Shown here: in pieces, positions 14,049-15,044 of the stretch | How positions within the stretch are numbered: position 1 is the stretch's first letter | How the letters are laid out: each line of letters begins with the position of its first letter | Origin: an uncultured beta proteobacterium | Lineage (GTDB): Bacteria > Pseudomonadota > Gammaproteobacteria > Burkholderiales > Burkholderiaceae_C | Length of the DNA: 15,044 nucleotides | Direction of reading: 5' to 3' | NCBI GenBank assembly: GCA_903958915.1 | Contig: CAJBVC010000770.1 | Location: forward strand, 1 to 15,044 | Notes under the pieces: model-generated | What the model was told of the DNA's origin: nothing | Database searches by the model: none | Seen by the model: the letters and a program-made list of their open reading frames with translations, nothing else | Position numbers and translations under genes: made by a program

Positions 14049-14717
14049 ATGCGCCTTCTGATTTGCTTTTTTGCCTTGTTTTCACTGGGGAGTGCTGCGA
14101 TGGCGGTGGAAGAACCCAAGTTTGAGACCGTGCTGCAGGAAGCCAAGTTTGAAGTGCGCCAGTATGCACCGCTCATTGTTGCCGAGACCTGGGTTGATGG
14201 CGACATGAGCGCTGCATCGGGAAAAGGTTTTCGGCTCATCGCCGACTACATTTTTGGCAACAACAAGGCACCCCAGGGTGCGCAAAGCGCCAAGGTGGCC
14301 ATGACGGCGCCGGTGACGATGGAGCCGCAAAGCGCCTCGAGCAAGATTGCAATGACTGCGCCGGTGGCGATGGAGCCGGCACCTGGTGCAGCCGGTCTGG
14401 CGGGAGCGCAACGCTGGCGGGTGCACTTTGTGATGCCCAGCCAGTATTCGATGGCGACACTGCCAACCCCGAACAACGCTGCAGTCACCTTGCGTGAGGT
14501 GCCTGCCAAGCGCGTGGCGGTCGCTACTTACTCCGGTTTCAACACCGACAGCCGCATTCAGGAGGAAACGCAGACGCTGGTGGCCTGGATGCTGGAGCGC
14601 AAACTGGCGGCTGCAGGTCCGGCCCAGTTGGCACGCTATGACCCCCCATGGACGCTGCCGATATGGCGGCGTAACGAAATCCACATCGAAGTCAGCGCAG
14701 CAACCCAAACCCCGTAG
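14049..14717 (+). CDS. SOUL-family heme-binding protein, exported
   Basis: A 222-residue protein with a signal peptide (1-19, cleaved after AMA), so probably periplasmic. The SOUL/HBP fold is shown by ETVLQEAKFEVRQYAPLIVAET (26-47), the signature KVAMTAPV (82-89), WRVHFVMPSQYSMATLPTP (123-141), LREVPAKRVAVATYSGF (148-164) and the ending YDPPWTLPIWRRNEIHI (197-213). The central signature occurs twice, as KVAMTAPVTMEP and KIAMTAPVAMEP, a doubling known in other family members. SOUL proteins bind heme or related tetrapyrroles; bacterial roles are poorly defined. It lies 12 bases after the fasciclin gene and ends 10 bases from the convergent Sua5 gene. The Shine-Dalgarno sequence is weak (GAAAGA). 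Confidence 0.94.
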   Translation: MRLLICFFALFSLGSAAMAVEEPKFETVLQEAKFEVRQYAPLIVAETWVDGDMSAASGKGFRLIADYIFGNNKAPQGAQSAKVAMTAPVTMEPQSASSKIAMTAPVAMEPAPGAAGLAGAQRWRVHFVMPSQYSMATLPTPNNAAVTLREVPAKRVAVATYSGFNTDSRIQEETQTLVAWMLERKLAAAGPAQLARYDPPWTLPIWRRNEIHIEVSAATQTP

Positions 14718-14727
14718 TTCGACGCCA

Positions 14728-15044
14728 TTAGCTGACCGCGGCGCGGGTCAGCCGGTCGAGCACCCCTTCCCACACCTCGGTTTCGGGCGGCGTTTCCACC
14801 CAGATCAGCTTCACTGCCGCAGCATCCAGATCACGCAGAACCGCAAACAGCTGCTGTGCGACCGCCTGCGCGTCGTCGGGCATGCGGCGAAACAGAATTT
14901 GCCGTGGCACTTTCTTCAAGACGGTGCGTGCGTAAATGGCAATCGTGGGGCTGCCGGTGGGGGCACTGGTCTCGCTGAGCAAGTCCACCGCCGTCTGTAG
15001 CGCCCGGGCGTCCATCAGCCGCACCCGGGCATGGGGTGCATAGT
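14728..15044 (-). CDS. C-terminal part of L-threonylcarbamoyladenylate synthase (Sua5/TsaC)
   Basis: The gene enters from the right edge; about 105 C-terminal residues are visible. They begin with YAPHARVRLMDA, matching the YAP linker that joins the YrdC catalytic domain to the smaller C-terminal Sua5 domain. The Rossmann-like Sua5 domain follows: TIAIYARTVLKK near the start, then LFAVLRDLDAAAVKLIWVETPPE and EGVLDRLTRAA at the end. The enzyme makes threonylcarbamoyl-AMP from threonine, bicarbonate and ATP, the first step of t6A formation on tRNA. The catalytic domain is outside the window, so the long Sua5 form is inferred from this tail. It is in the same pathway as tsaB at 3080-3847. Confidence 0.85.
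   Translation of the reverse strand, partial: YAPHARVRLMDARALQTAVDLLSETSAPTGSPTIAIYARTVLKKVPRQILFRRMPDDAQAVAQQLFAVLRDLDAAAVKLIWVETPPETEVWEGVLDRLTRAAVS

Overview
The window is GC-rich, tightly packed bacterial DNA. The gene set suggests a betaproteobacterium of the order Burkholderiales, probably family Comamonadaceae and close to Rhodoferax, Polaromonas or Acidovorax. The pointers are a type 2 PyrF, a long-form Sua5, the style of the DUF1800 lipoprotein, and an intergenic palindrome (9825-9900) of a kind I recall from this family. The species call is inference. Seventeen protein genes are supported, two of them cut by the window edges. I see no rRNA, tRNA, CRISPR array, transposase or phage gene.

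Left block (1-4899, all minus strand). A truncated DUF1800 lipoprotein with a Pro-Val repeat linker lies at the left edge. Upstream of it is a compact five-gene run, transcribed in the order EamA-type transporter, tsaB, rimI, family 4 uracil-DNA glycosylase, pyrF. Two of its junctions are ATGA start/stop overlaps and the other gaps are 4 and 14 bases, so it looks like one operon. It mixes tRNA t6A modification, ribosomal protein acetylation, uracil repair and the last step of UMP synthesis. A SemiSWEET transporter gene diverges from it. Both divergent genes carry GATAAT at the same short distance before the ATG, which suggests leaderless mRNAs.

Middle block (5304-9826, plus strand). An ECF sigma factor overlaps a small single-pass membrane protein that is probably its anti-sigma factor, and an exported protein of unknown function follows. 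The anti-sigma gene has a long near-perfect palindrome in frame within its cytoplasmic linker. Next comes a LytS/LytR-type two-component pair whose kinase has an unassigned domain between its membrane segments and its histidine domain. A palindromic intergenic repeat closes the block.

Right block (9895-15044). This holds a membrane-anchored protein of unknown function (minus), a divergent membrane diguanylate cyclase with intact GGEEF and I-site (plus), a MipA/OmpV outer-membrane protein (minus), a divergent pair encoding a secreted fasciclin-domain protein and a SOUL heme-binding protein (plus), and the C-terminal part of Sua5/TsaC (minus, cut by the right edge). With tsaB, this puts two t6A-pathway genes in the window.

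Most of the content is ordinary housekeeping and envelope or signalling genes. The less usual items are the palindrome embedded in the anti-sigma gene, the paired leaderless-type starts, the uncharacterised ECF cassette, the kinase's middle domain and the altered active-site motif of the uracil-DNA glycosylase. I found no clear sign of an entirely new multi-gene system.
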